Of a stretch of 64,000 bases of DNA, positions 30,337 through 39,458 are shown piece after piece (position 1 is the stretch's first letter; the number at the start of each line of letters is the position of its first letter). The notes below the pieces were generated by a model. The model saw only the letters and a program-made list of their open reading frames with translations, had not been told where the DNA came from and searched no databases. The translations under genes were made by a program, and so were the position numbers. This stretch comes from Chitinophagaceae bacterium (GTDB taxonomy: Bacteria; Bacteroidota; Bacteroidia; Chitinophagales; Chitinophagaceae): NCBI GenBank assembly GCA_025934485.1, contig JAICXX010000008.1:1-64000 (forward strand), given 5' to 3'.

Positions 30337-32769
30337 ATGCTACGCAATTACTTTAATCTAAAGGTCTCTTTTCGCAATCTATGGAAGAGCAAGGGCTTTT
30401 CCGCCATTAACATTATCGGGCTGGCCATCGGACTTTCTACGTGTCTGCTGATCCTGATCTTCGTCATGGATGAGCTGGGTTATGACCGCTATAATACGAA
30501 GGCGGACAGGATCTACCGGCTGGATGGGGACATCAAATTCGGCGGGAATCATTTTATCCTGGCCGTGGCGCCGGCCCCGGCGGGGCCGGCGGTGAGAAGG
30601 GATTATCCGGAGGTGGAGACGGAGGCCCGTTTTCGGATGCAAGGGGGGCGGCTGGTGAAGAAGGGGAATCAGAATATCCAGGAAGATGCCGTGATCTATG
30701 CCGACTCGACGTTGTTCGATGTATTCACCTTACCGATGATCGCCGGCAATCCGCATACGGCGCTGGTCGATGCGCATACGGTGGTGATCACGGAGCGGAT
30801 GGCGAAGAAATATTTCGATGCGGTGGATGTGGTAGGACGTACACTGATGATCAATGATACGATCCCTTATAAAGTTACGGGTGTCATAAAGGATATTCCG
30901 GTGCAGAGTCATTTCCACTATGATTTTTTTCTTTCCATGACGGAACTCGACGAGGCCAAACAGAACGACCAATGGCTAAGCAACAATTTCAATACCTATA
31001 TCGTGTTGCGGAAGGGGACCGATCCAAAGAAGTTCGAGGCCAAGCTGGGGCAGTTGGTCTATAAATATATTGGGCCGCTATTGCGGCAGGCCGTGAATCA
31101 AAGCGTAGAAGACTTTTTCAAGGCGGGGAATTCGGTGAGTTTTTCGCTCATGCCGCTAACGGACATTCATCTGCATAGCAACAAGACGGCTGAGCTGGAA
31201 GCGAACGGGAATCTCCAGTATGTGTACATTTTTACGGCGGTGGCGTTTTTCATCCTGTTGATCGCGTGTGTGAACTTCATGAATCTGAGTACGGCGCGGT
31301 CGGCTAACCGGGCGAAGGAAGTGGGCATCCGGAAGGTGCTGGGTTCGCTGCGTGGCAGCCTGGTCTCGCAATTCATGATCGAGTCGATCCTTTTGAGCTT
31401 TATCTCGATGTTGCTGGCGCTGGGGTTGGCGTATCTGCTCGTGCCGGTATTCAATGAGCTTTCGGGAAAGGAGATGGCTATCGGCCTTTTTTCGCGGCCC
31501 TGGCTGGTTCCGGCGATGTTGGCGTTGGTGGTGATCGTGGGAATATTGGCCGGCAGCTATCCGGCATTCTTTCTTTCCGGGTTCCGGCCGATCGCGGTTT
31601 TGAAAGGAAATGTCGCGGCGGGTTTCAAGACCGGCTGGTTGCGTAATTCGCTGGTGGTTTTTCAGTTCGGCATTTCCATTTTTCTGCTGGTGGGTACGGC
31701 GGTGATCTATCGGCAGCTGAGCTATATCCACAGCCGGGCACTTGGTTTTAACCGGGAGCAGGTGTTGATCGTCGATAATACCTGGCATTTGGGAAACGAT
31801 GTCAGCGCATTCAAAGAAAAGTTATTGAAGTTGCCGGGGGTAGAAGGGGCGACGATGACGGGCTTTTTGCCTACTTCCTACAACCGTAATGACGATGCGA
31901 TCTTTCTCTCGCCGGACCTGGATACGAAGAAGGCCATCTCGATGCAGACCTGGCAGATCGATGAGAATTATATTCCGGTGTTGGGGATGACTATGGCGGC
32001 GGGACGTAACTTCTCGAAGGAGTTTCCTACAGATTCCAACGCGGCCATTGTGAATGAAGCGGCGGTCCGGCTGATGCAGGGGGCCGATCCCATGCGGCAG
32101 GAGCTGTACCGGCTGGAAGACATCAAAACGAAGAAGCTGGATAAGTATCATATCGTCGGCGTGGTGAAGGATTTCAATTTCAACTCGCTGCGGGAGGTGG
32201 TGACGCCGATGGTGTTGTTTCTCCATGAGGACCGCGGACAGATCGCGCTGAGGGTGAGCCCGGAGAATGTGCATCGGCTGGTAGGCCAGATCGGTGAGAT
32301 CTGGCGGCAGATGGCGCCGTCGCAACCTTTTAGCTTTCTGTTTATGGATGATGCGTTCAACAATCTCTACCGAACGGAGCAGCGGATGGGTGGTATTTCG
32401 CTGAGTTTTTCCCTGCTGGCAATTTTCATTGCCTGTCTGGGTTTGTTTGGACTGGCGGCGTATGCGGCGGAGCAGCGGACGCGGGAGATCGGCATCCGTA
32501 AGGTGCTGGGGGCTTCCGTAGGGGGGATCGTAGGTTTGCTGTCGCGGGATTTTTTGCGGCTGGTCGTTATATCGGCGGTGATCGCATTCCCGTTGGCGTG
32601 GTGGGCCATGCATCATTGGTTACAGGATTTTGCTTACCGGATCACGATAGGCTGGGAGGTGTTTGCGGCAGCCGGGGTCGTGGCGGTGGGGATCGCGCTG
32701 GTGACGGTGAGTTTTCAGGCCGTGAGGGCCGCTTTGGCTAATCCTGTGAAGTCATTGCGTAGCGAGTGA
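30337..32769 (+). CDS. FtsX/MacB-like ABC transporter permease
   Basis: LRNYFNLKVSFRNLWKSKGFSAINIIGLAIGLSTCLLILIFVMDELGYD; NLSTARSANRAKEVGIRKVLGSLRGSLVSQFMIES; AAEQRTREIGIRKVLGAS. Confidence 0.94.
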   Translation: MLRNYFNLKVSFRNLWKSKGFSAINIIGLAIGLSTCLLILIFVMDELGYDRYNTKADRIYRLDGDIKFGGNHFILAVAPAPAGPAVRRDYPEVETEARFRMQGGRLVKKGNQNIQEDAVIYADSTLFDVFTLPMIAGNPHTALVDAHTVVITERMAKKYFDAVDVVGRTLMINDTIPYKVTGVIKDIPVQSHFHYDFFLSMTELDEAKQNDQWLSNNFNTYIVLRKGTDPKKFEAKLGQLVYKYIGPLLRQAVNQSVEDFFKAGNSVSFSLMPLTDIHLHSNKTAELEANGNLQYVYIFTAVAFFILLIACVNFMNLSTARSANRAKEVGIRKVLGSLRGSLVSQFMIESILLSFISMLLALGLAYLLVPVFNELSGKEMAIGLFSRPWLVPAMLALVVIVGILAGSYPAFFLSGFRPIAVLKGNVAAGFKTGWLRNSLVVFQFGISIFLLVGTAVIYRQLSYIHSRALGFNREQVLIVDNTWHLGNDVSAFKEKLLKLPGVEGATMTGFLPTSYNRNDDAIFLSPDLDTKKAISMQTWQIDENYIPVLGMTMAAGRNFSKEFPTDSNAAIVNEAAVRLMQGADPMRQELYRLEDIKTKKLDKYHIVGVVKDFNFNSLREVVTPMVLFLHEDRGQIALRVSPENVHRLVGQIGEIWRQMAPSQPFSFLFMDDAFNNLYRTEQRMGGISLSFSLLAIFIACLGLFGLAAYAAEQRTREIGIRKVLGASVGGIVGLLSRDFLRLVVISAVIAFPLAWWAMHHWLQDFAYRITIGWEVFAAAGVVAVGIALVTVSFQAVRAALANPVKSLRSE

Positions 32770-32810
32770 GCCGCTCCGCGGCTCTGCATTGCGCAGCGAA
32801 TAGTCCGCTC
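32753..32810 (+). repeat. Imperfect 24-nt direct repeat spanning the permease stop, with an internal 7-bp hairpin
   Basis: CATTGCGTAGCGAGTGAGCCGCTC (32753-32776) and CATTGCGCAGCGAATAGTCCGCTC (32787-32810), 19/24 identical; GAGCCGC-TCC-GCGGCTC at 32768-32784. Confidence 0.6.
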
Positions 32811-33540
32811 AGAGATAGAGCTGCACCATATGACGCCAGTAGCGGGCTTTGTGCGATTCCCCATCCCAAAGATGTAGGGCATTCCAGATACCTTTTTCCC
32901 ACAGGTTATTGCTGATGATGCGGTTGTTTTCCAAAAAGACATCATGTTCACCTACGACGAAGATGATCTCCATTTTTTTCAGCTGGGCGATGATCTCCGG
33001 GGCCTGCAGGTTAGGGATGAAGAGACCCGGCATGTTGAAATAGATGGTTTCATTCCGATAGCCTTCGAAGAGGTCGTCGAAATGTTCCATGGAGGTGGTG
33101 AGGTCATAGCGACCGCTGAGACCTACCATCTTGTGAAACAGCTGGGGGTGTTTGAAGGCGAGGTTGGCGGCGTGATAGGCGCCCAGGCTGCAGCCCGCGG
33201 CTACGATGCTGGGATGGGGGTTCGAGTCCTGTATCAGGTTTCCCATCACCTCTTCGAGTACATATTTTTCATATTGAAGATAGCGAATAATGCGTTCGGC
33301 GGGATGGATCTCCCGGCAATAGAAGCTTTCGCGATCGACGCTGTCGAGGCAATAGACCTGGATGGCGCCGTTTTCGATCTTTTTTCTGAGCGCGTCGATC
33401 ACCTTCCAGTCCTCATAATCATAGAAACGGGCCGTGCGTGTCGGAAAGAAGAGCACGGGATCGCCGGCATGGCCGAAGACCAGCAGTTCCATGTCCCTGT
33501 CCAGATGGGGGCTAAACCATTTATGGTATTTTCTCCTCAT
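32809..33540 (-). CDS. Putative esterase (alpha/beta hydrolase)
   Basis: MELLVFGHAGDPVLFFPTRTARFYDYEDW; nucleophile-type VAAGCSLGAYHAANLAFKHP. Confidence 0.85.
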   Translation of the reverse strand: MRRKYHKWFSPHLDRDMELLVFGHAGDPVLFFPTRTARFYDYEDWKVIDALRKKIENGAIQVYCLDSVDRESFYCREIHPAERIIRYLQYEKYVLEEVMGNLIQDSNPHPSIVAAGCSLGAYHAANLAFKHPQLFHKMVGLSGRYDLTTSMEHFDDLFEGYRNETIYFNMPGLFIPNLQAPEIIAQLKKMEIIFVVGEHDVFLENNRIISNNLWEKGIWNALHLWDGESHKARYWRHMVQLYL

Positions 33541-34136
33541 GGCTTCTTGCCTGATAGGTATTGCACGATGATCTCTTTCCACAAAGCGTAGCCTTTTTCA
33601 CTAATGTGGAGTCCGTCCGGGTCCAGAAATTCTCTTTTGGGATAGCCGGCATTGTCGGTCATCCGGTTATAGATATTGATAAAATGCAGATTGTTGGCCT
33701 GCCGGTAGATCTCTTCTTCGATGATCTTGTTTGTATAACGGATGCTGTCGACGATGTTCCAGCGGCTGATGCTGGGTTTGACCGAGATAAAGGCGAGGGG
33801 GATGTCGCCGAAGCGTTGGCGGGTGCGGCTTACCAGCTGTTGGAAGAAGATAAATACCTCTTCCGGGTGGCGGCCGTCACCGAGGTCGTTGTCTCCGGCG
33901 TAAACGATGATCGATTCCGGTGAGAAGGGGGAAACGAGGCGATCGAAGAACCAGTCGCAAGCTGCCAGGGTCGATCCGCCGAAGCCGAGGTTGACGGGGT
34001 TCCATTCGGCAAAATCTTCGTACAGGCTATCCCAAAGCCTGATGGAGGAGCTGCCGTAAAAAAGCAGTTTTGGGTCGTACGTCAGTGCTGCCCTTTCTTT
34101 TTCCAGCCTTTGAACCTCATTTTCATACCAGATCAT
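33537..34136 (-). CDS. SGNH/GDSL-type hydrolase
   Basis: KLLFYGSSSIRLWDSL, VNLGFGGSTLAACDWFF, IIVYAGDNDLGDGRHPEEVF, DPDGLHISEKGYALW. Overlaps the start of the downstream esterase. Confidence 0.9.
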   Translation of the reverse strand: MIWYENEVQRLEKERAALTYDPKLLFYGSSSIRLWDSLYEDFAEWNPVNLGFGGSTLAACDWFFDRLVSPFSPESIIVYAGDNDLGDGRHPEEVFIFFQQLVSRTRQRFGDIPLAFISVKPSISRWNIVDSIRYTNKIIEEEIYRQANNLHFINIYNRMTDNAGYPKREFLDPDGLHISEKGYALWKEIIVQYLSGKKP

Positions 34137-34145
34137 AATGCCGTT

Positions 34146-34180
34146 TTGGTTGGTCAAATATAAGCGGAATTGTATCTTGC
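34146..34180 (+). promoter_or_regulatory. Putative Bacteroidota-type promoter for the SMP-30 gene
   Basis: TTG at 34150-34152, 20-nt spacer, TATCTTGC at 34173-34180; ATG at 34187. Confidence 0.4.
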
Positions 34181-34186
34181 CAGCAA

Positions 34187-35098
34187 ATGGTATATATGAA
34201 ATATGTGTTAACCGGAATACTGTCGATGCTCGGTTATGCGATTATGGCGCAGGAGCCGGCTTTCGATTCAGGCGCGGTGGTGGCCGACGGCACTATCCGG
34301 CCGACGCTTATCGCGCGCCAGTTCGTTTTTACCGAAGGGGCGTCGGTGGACCGGAAGGGAAATGTGTTTTTTACCGATCAGCCACAAAACAAGATATGGG
34401 AATATACCACCGATGGGCAATTAGTGCTTTTTATGGACAGTGCCGGCAGATCGAACGGGATGTATTTCGATCACGATGGGCGGCTGGTGACGTGTGCCGA
34501 TGAGCAGGAACAGATCTGGGCGATCGCGCCGGACAGGCAGGTAAAAGTGCTGCTGCGGGATATTGCTGGTCATAGGATGAACGGACCTAACGATCTATGG
34601 ATCGATGCCCGGGGTGGTATTTATTTTACCGACCCGTATTATCAGCGTCCTTACTGGTCGCGGACGCATGGCGAGCTGGATGGTGAAAAGGTCTATTATC
34701 TGCCGCGGGGAAAGAAGCAGCCGGTGGTCGTGGAGGCGACGCTAAAGAAGCCCAATGGCATCGTGGGCACGCCGGATGGACGTTTTCTGTATGTCGCCGA
34801 TATCGGTGGGGGGAAGACCTACCGGTATGCTATCGGAAAACATGGGTTGTTGGAGGATCGTTCTGAATTTTGTGCGCAGGGTTCGGATGGGATGACACTG
34901 GATGAACGGGGGAATGTGTATCTCACGGGGGATGGGGTTACTGTTTACGACAGTAATGGCAAACGGATAGCGCACATTCCCGTTCCGGAGAAGTGGACGG
35001 CCAATTTATGTTTTGGCGGGCGCGACGGTAAAAGCCTTTTCATCACGGCGTCGGAAGGCTTTTATGTGTTGAGGATGCGGGTGAAGGGGGTGGAATAG
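34187..35098 (+). CDS. SMP-30/gluconolactonase/LRE family protein
   Basis: FTEGASVDRKGNVFFTDQPQNKIWEYTTDG, GPNDLWIDARGGIYFTDPYY, KPNGIVGTPDGRFLYVADI. Confidence 0.92.
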   Translation: MVYMKYVLTGILSMLGYAIMAQEPAFDSGAVVADGTIRPTLIARQFVFTEGASVDRKGNVFFTDQPQNKIWEYTTDGQLVLFMDSAGRSNGMYFDHDGRLVTCADEQEQIWAIAPDRQVKVLLRDIAGHRMNGPNDLWIDARGGIYFTDPYYQRPYWSRTHGELDGEKVYYLPRGKKQPVVVEATLKKPNGIVGTPDGRFLYVADIGGGKTYRYAIGKHGLLEDRSEFCAQGSDGMTLDERGNVYLTGDGVTVYDSNGKRIAHIPVPEKWTANLCFGGRDGKSLFITASEGFYVLRMRVKGVE

Positions 35099-35099
35099 G

Positions 35100-35495
35100 C
35101 TAATGCGCGACCAGGAAATGTTCGATCATCTCGCGATAGGCCTGCATGGAGTCCGGTTTTGCAACGACATCCTGTGCGCCCAGCTCGAGGCATTCCTGGT
35201 AAAAGTCTCTCACCTGATATGTAGAATAGATGATAGCAGGAATGTGCTGATAGCGGGAGCTTTCCTTAAGGAAGATGAGGCTTTCCTTGCCCGTCATCCT
35301 CGGCATGTTCTGATCGAGTATGATCAAGCCCGGCAGCTCATCGTCGGGCATTTTATTCAACAGGGAGATCATATCAAGGCCATTCTCCGCGCATTCTACC
35401 ATGGCGTCCGTGTCTACGTCGCAAACGATCTCACTGAATATCTGGCGATCGTCTTCATCATCGTCTACAAGCAGTATTTTCTTGTACTTCAACAT
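35100..35495 (-). CDS. Response regulator receiver protein (single domain)
   Basis: KKILLVDDDEDDRQIF, LIILDQNMPRMTGKESL, KPD motif (VVAKPDSM). ATG at 35495 preferred over the TTG at 35519. Confidence 0.9.
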   Translation of the reverse strand: MLKYKKILLVDDDEDDRQIFSEIVCDVDTDAMVECAENGLDMISLLNKMPDDELPGLIILDQNMPRMTGKESLIFLKESSRYQHIPAIIYSTYQVRDFYQECLELGAQDVVAKPDSMQAYREMIEHFLVAH

Positions 35496-35515
35496 AATAA
35501 ATTTTAATCGGTCAT

Positions 35516-38500
35516 TCAATGGGTTGCGGGCAGGATAAAGTCGAAGCGGGCACCCTGATCCTGGCTGCTGTGGGCAGTAATGAGACCGTTGTGCCGTTCG
35601 ATGATCTTTTTCGTTATAGCAAGACCTATGCCGGTGCCTTCGAATCTATCTTTTGGGTGCAGCCGTTGGAATAATTTAAATACATTTTCGGCGTTTTTTT
35701 CTTCGAAGCCGATGCCGTTGTCCGTGATGCTAAACCGGTAAAATGCTCCGGCGGGATCGGGCGCGGCGGCAAAGCTTTTTTCGCCAATGCAGGTTGCTTC
35801 CAGGTGTATAACGGGCAGGTTTCCGGGACGGGTGAATTTCAGGGCATTGCTGAGCAGATTATGCAGTACCTGGCGGAACTGTCCGGGGATAAGGTCGATC
35901 TCGGGAAGTTCGCCGGCGGTAACGCTCGCTTGTTTTTCGCGGATGATGATCTCGAAATCTTCCAGGATCTCGGCATACATCGTCTTAAGATCGGTGCGTC
36001 TGAAATACGTGTTCTCGGCCGATAGGCGGGAGAAGTTCAGGATATCGATGACCAGGGCGCGCATGCGATCCGTGGAGCGGATGATCTTGGCGAAGTACAC
36101 TTTGATGTCTTCCGGGAGCTGGTTATCGAAGCGGTCCTGGATGGCTTTGGAAAACATGTGGATCTTGCGGAGGGGTTCCTGCAGGTCATGCGAGGCGATG
36201 GAGGCGAACTGTTGCAGGTCATGGTTGCTGGTCTCCAGGGCTTCGTTGAGCTGTTTTAGCTGTGCGGTGCGTTCGGCCACTTTTTCTTCCAGGGCCTCTT
36301 TAGCCCGGGCGAGATCGTGTTGCGTCTTTTTAAGTTCGGTGACATCCAGCATCGAGCCCAGCATCCGGAATGCGGTGCCGTTGTCGTCATAGAGAATATA
36401 GGCACGGTCGAGCACATCGGCATACCAGCCATCCTCCCTGCGGAAGCGGTACTCGCCGGTCCATTGCGATTGATGGGTATTGATGGCGGCATAGATGCTG
36501 TTTGTTGTAGCGGACTGGTCCTGCGGATGGATTTTCTGCAGCCAGCTATTGCGGTCGAGGCCGGGCGTCGGATGTTCATAGCCGTACTGTTTGTAGAACG
36601 CGTCGCTCCACCACACGGAGTTGTTCACGAGATCCCAGTCCCAGATGGCGTCGTTAGTCGCTCGGGAGACCAGGCGGAAGCGTTCTTCGCTCAATGCAAG
36701 GGCAAGGGAGCCTTCCTTTACCTTGTCCTGGAGGTGGGTGTTTAGTTTCTTCAGCGTCTCTCTAGTGGAGACGAGCTCCCTGATATCGACGAAGGAGATG
36801 ATCACTCCATCCATATGGCCATCGTGGGTCAGGTAGGGCGTTATCCGCATCAGCAGGTCCTTGCCGTTCACGAGCTGTACTTCTTTTTCCAGCGGGGTGC
36901 CGGAACTGAGAACCGTTTGCACATCGTTGAGAAGGCTTTCCGAACGAATGTTGTTGGAGATATGGGTGATGGGCCGGCCCGCGTCCGTGTCGATGAAGTT
37001 GATCATCCGGGAAGACGCCGGATTGAATTTTCGGATGCGCAGCTGTGCGTCGAGGAAGACCTGGGCGATATCGGTGCTACGGAAATAGTTGTTGAGGTCG
37101 TCGTTGAGCTCGAGCAGCTCTTTGATCTTGAGCTGGTGTTCGGTATTGAGCGTGATCAGCTCTTCATTCAGTGATTGCAGCTCTTCGTTCGAGCTCTGCA
37201 ACTCTTCGTTGGCGGAGAGGAGCTCTTCATTGGTGGCCTGCAGTTCTTCGTTGGTGGCCTCCAGGTCTTCGACGGTGAGTTGCAGCTGGTTCTTGGTTTC
37301 CCCCAGTTCGGCCTCAAGCGCACGCACATATTCTTCCTGGAGGTTATGGTGATCGGAATGGCCGTTGCCATTACTGTGGCTGTTGCCGTTATTGTGGCCA
37401 TTACTGTGCCCGTTGCCAGGGTCGGCAGGTATTTCTTCCACGGACAGCTCCCTGAAAACGATCATGGTAGTATTGGCGTTTGTCGAAGGCAGGCCGTTAG
37501 TCTCACCGACGGCGCGGATAAAGATCTCCAGTGTGACCATGGTCTCGCCCTTTCGGTAGCGGACATTTCGCAGGTGCACTTTGGCGCCTGTTTTTCCGGC
37601 CTTTCGGATCTCGGCGCTGAGAAGGATGGAGATCGGCGATGGCACCATCCGAAGCAGGTTCAGGTGAAGCTGGCGGCGGGGCAGGGTAAGAAATTTTTCA
37701 TAGGGGCCGATGATCTCGCGGATCTCGAAATTGGCGTCAATATAAAGAGTCACATAAGACAGGTCGTCCATGAGGACTTGTTTGAAGTCTTCCCAAAGCG
37801 CGGACTGACCGCGGGATTCTTTGGAGAGCAGGTTTGTTTGGCCTGATCTCTCGCGGCGGTTGGGATAGGTTTCCACCGGCGTCTGCTGGAAATAATAGGC
37901 CGGTTTGGAATCGCCCGTTTTTCGATAGACCTTCCAGCGGGCGCTGATCTCCTGTACGTCCTTTTTTATCAGCGAGGAATTCTCCGTGGGGCCGAGGAAG
38001 ATGTACCCATCCTTGCCGGCGGCAAAGAGGAGGAGAGAAAAGATGCGTTGCTGCATGGAGGGGCTGATATAGATCAGCATGTTCCGGCAGCTGATAAGGT
38101 CGTTCTTTATAAAGGGCGGGTCCTTGATGATATTATGTTTGGCAAAAACGATCTGTTTGCGGATACGAGGAGCGATAGTATAGGTCTTGCCGTTCCGGGT
38201 AAAATATTTCTTGAGGAGACGGGCATCGACGTCTTTTTCTATGGATAAAGGATATTCGCCTGCCGAAGCAAATTGAATGGCTTCGGTGTCGATATCGGAG
38301 GCAAAGACCTTGACCGTAAGATTTTTAGTCGTCTTTTCCAGCACTTCGTCGATGACCATGGCGATGCTATAGGCTTCTTCGCCGGTGCTGCAGGCAGTGA
38401 CCCAGACTTTGATGGTATCATCTTCTTCTTTGCCGTCGATGATGGCGGGAACCACTTTATCGCGGAGGATATCGAAGGCTTCGGGATCACGAAAGAAATG

Positions 38501-39334
38501 GGTGACACCGATGAGGAAGTCCTGACCGAGATGTGACACCTCGTCTTTGTTCTCCTGGAGATAGGTAATGTATTTATCCGGTGAGGAAAAACTGCCTTGC
38601 ATCATGCGTTTGTTGATGCGGCGCAGGATCGTCGGGGTTTTATAATAATGAAATTCCACACCGGACTGGCCGTGGATGAGATCGAAGACCGTCTTCAGGA
38701 ATTGGTCGTCCTTTTTATCGTTACCGTAGAGATAGGGCGGGGGTGGTGAGATATAGTGCATGATCTCGCTGTATATGGCAGCGGGCGGCAGGACATAGTC
38801 GGCGTTGCCGGCGGCGATCACGCTATTAGGCATCCCGTCAAACCTGGCGGTGGAAGGATCTTGTACGATCACGAGTCCACCTTCCTTTTTTATGGCTTCG
38901 GTGCCTTTGGTCCCGTCCGTGCCGGTGCCGGAAAGGATGACGGCGATGGCTTTGTCCTTGCGCTCCCTGGCGAGCGAATAAAGAAAGACATCTACCGCGT
39001 TATTGGGGAGTTTTCCGTTCTTTTTTTCAGTGAGCCGGAGCTTGTTCTTCTGGATGGTGATGAGCTTGGTGTTGGGAATGACGTAGATGCATTTCCGCTC
39101 GATCTCCTGGAGGTCGGCTGCTTCATAGACATTCATATCCGTGTGGCGGGCGACCAGCTCTACCAGCAGGCTTTTATAATCCGGTGAAAGGTGTTGGATG
39201 ATGATGAATGAGGTATAGGGAGTCTCCGGCATACTGTCGAAAAACTCATGAATGGCCTCCAGTCCGCCTGCCGAGGCGCCTATGGCGACGATATAATGGT
39301 TATATCTGTTTGCTGGTGTAATAAGTATTTTCTT
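35516..39334 (-). CDS. CheB-CheR-PAS-histidine kinase hybrid; coding extends upstream of the ORF-track ATG (39232)
   Basis: CheB: HYIVAIGASAGGLEAIHEFFDSMPETPY encoded upstream of 39232, plus ILSGTGTDGTKGTEAIKKEGG. CheR: VWVTACSTGEEAYSIAMV, DLISCRNMLIYIS. Coiled coil NEELQ repeats, PAS, HisKA (IASHDLQEPLRKI), HATPase (GIGLAITKKIIERHNG). Confidence 0.9.
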   Translation of the reverse strand, partial: KKILITPANRYNHYIVAIGASAGGLEAIHEFFDSMPETPYTSFIIIQHLSPDYKSLLVELVARHTDMNVYEAADLQEIERKCIYVIPNTKLITIQKNKLRLTEKKNGKLPNNAVDVFLYSLARERKDKAIAVILSGTGTDGTKGTEAIKKEGGLVIVQDPSTARFDGMPNSVIAAGNADYVLPPAAIYSEIMHYISPPPPYLYGNDKKDDQFLKTVFDLIHGQSGVEFHYYKTPTILRRINKRMMQGSFSSPDKYITYLQENKDEVSHLGQDFLIGVTHFFRDPEAFDILRDKVVPAIIDGKEEDDTIKVWVTACSTGEEAYSIAMVIDEVLEKTTKNLTVKVFASDIDTEAIQFASAGEYPLSIEKDVDARLLKKYFTRNGKTYTIAPRIRKQIVFAKHNIIKDPPFIKNDLISCRNMLIYISPSMQQRIFSLLLFAAGKDGYIFLGPTENSSLIKKDVQEISARWKVYRKTGDSKPAYYFQQTPVETYPNRRERSGQTNLLSKESRGQSALWEDFKQVLMDDLSYVTLYIDANFEIREIIGPYEKFLTLPRRQLHLNLLRMVPSPISILLSAEIRKAGKTGAKVHLRNVRYRKGETMVTLEIFIRAVGETNGLPSTNANTTMIVFRELSVEEIPADPGNGHSNGHNNGNSHSNGNGHSDHHNLQEEYVRALEAELGETKNQLQLTVEDLEATNEELQATNEELLSANEELQSSNEELQSLNEELITLNTEHQLKIKELLELNDDLNNYFRSTDIAQVFLDAQLRIRKFNPASSRMINFIDTDAGRPITHISNNIRSESLLNDVQTVLSSGTPLEKEVQLVNGKDLLMRITPYLTHDGHMDGVIISFVDIRELVSTRETLKKLNTHLQDKVKEGSLALALSEERFRLVSRATNDAIWDWDLVNNSVWWSDAFYKQYGYEHPTPGLDRNSWLQKIHPQDQSATTNSIYAAINTHQSQWTGEYRFRREDGWYADVLDRAYILYDDNGTAFRMLGSMLDVTELKKTQHDLARAKEALEEKVAERTAQLKQLNEALETSNHDLQQFASIASHDLQEPLRKIHMFSKAIQDRFDNQLPEDIKVYFAKIIRSTDRMRALVIDILNFSRLSAENTYFRRTDLKTMYAEILEDFEIIIREKQASVTAGELPEIDLIPGQFRQVLHNLLSNALKFTRPGNLPVIHLEATCIGEKSFAAAPDPAGAFYRFSITDNGIGFEEKNAENVFKLFQRLHPKDRFEGTGIGLAITKKIIERHNGLITAHSSQDQGARFDFILPATH
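37148..37265 (-). repeat. 21-bp-period heptad repeats encoding xxNEELQ coiled coil
   Basis: EATNEELQATNEELLSANEELQSSNEELQSLNEELITLN. Confidence 0.8.
37345..37421 (-). repeat. Short-period tandem repeat encoding an Asn/Gly/His/Ser-rich linker
   Basis: Encodes GNGHSNGHNNGNSHSNGNGHSDHH. Confidence 0.75.
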
Positions 39335-39458
39335 TTAAATATGGGACAGTCTTGTGGATTTTTTTCCACAAAATTGTCGTCCATCTGTGACAGTTTATTT
39401 TATTTCCCTCTGGGGAAACCAAATACACAGAAAGAATTGAACAAAAACGCGGCCATTT

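Noticed and set aside
20248-32769. The two FtsX-like permeases considered as an inverted duplication forming a mobile unit
   Set aside because: They are divergent paralogues; multi-copy MacB-like orphan permeases are common in these bacteria, and no transposase or matching long inverted repeats were seen.
33215-33240. tRNA T-arm-like string GGGGTTCGAGTCCTG
   Set aside because: Lies inside the esterase coding frame (LIQDSNPHPS) and no acceptor or anticodon arms flank it.
37148-37421. CRISPR-like regular repeats
   Set aside because: Repeats are in-frame coding heptads (NEELQ) and an Asn/His linker of the kinase; there are no unique spacers.
39352-39371. TTGTGGA-TTTTTT-TCCACAA hairpin considered as a DnaA-box pair or terminator
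   Set aside because: Does not match the TTATCCACA consensus, stem is only 7 bp, and it may be part of the upstream coding frame of the CheB/CheR gene.
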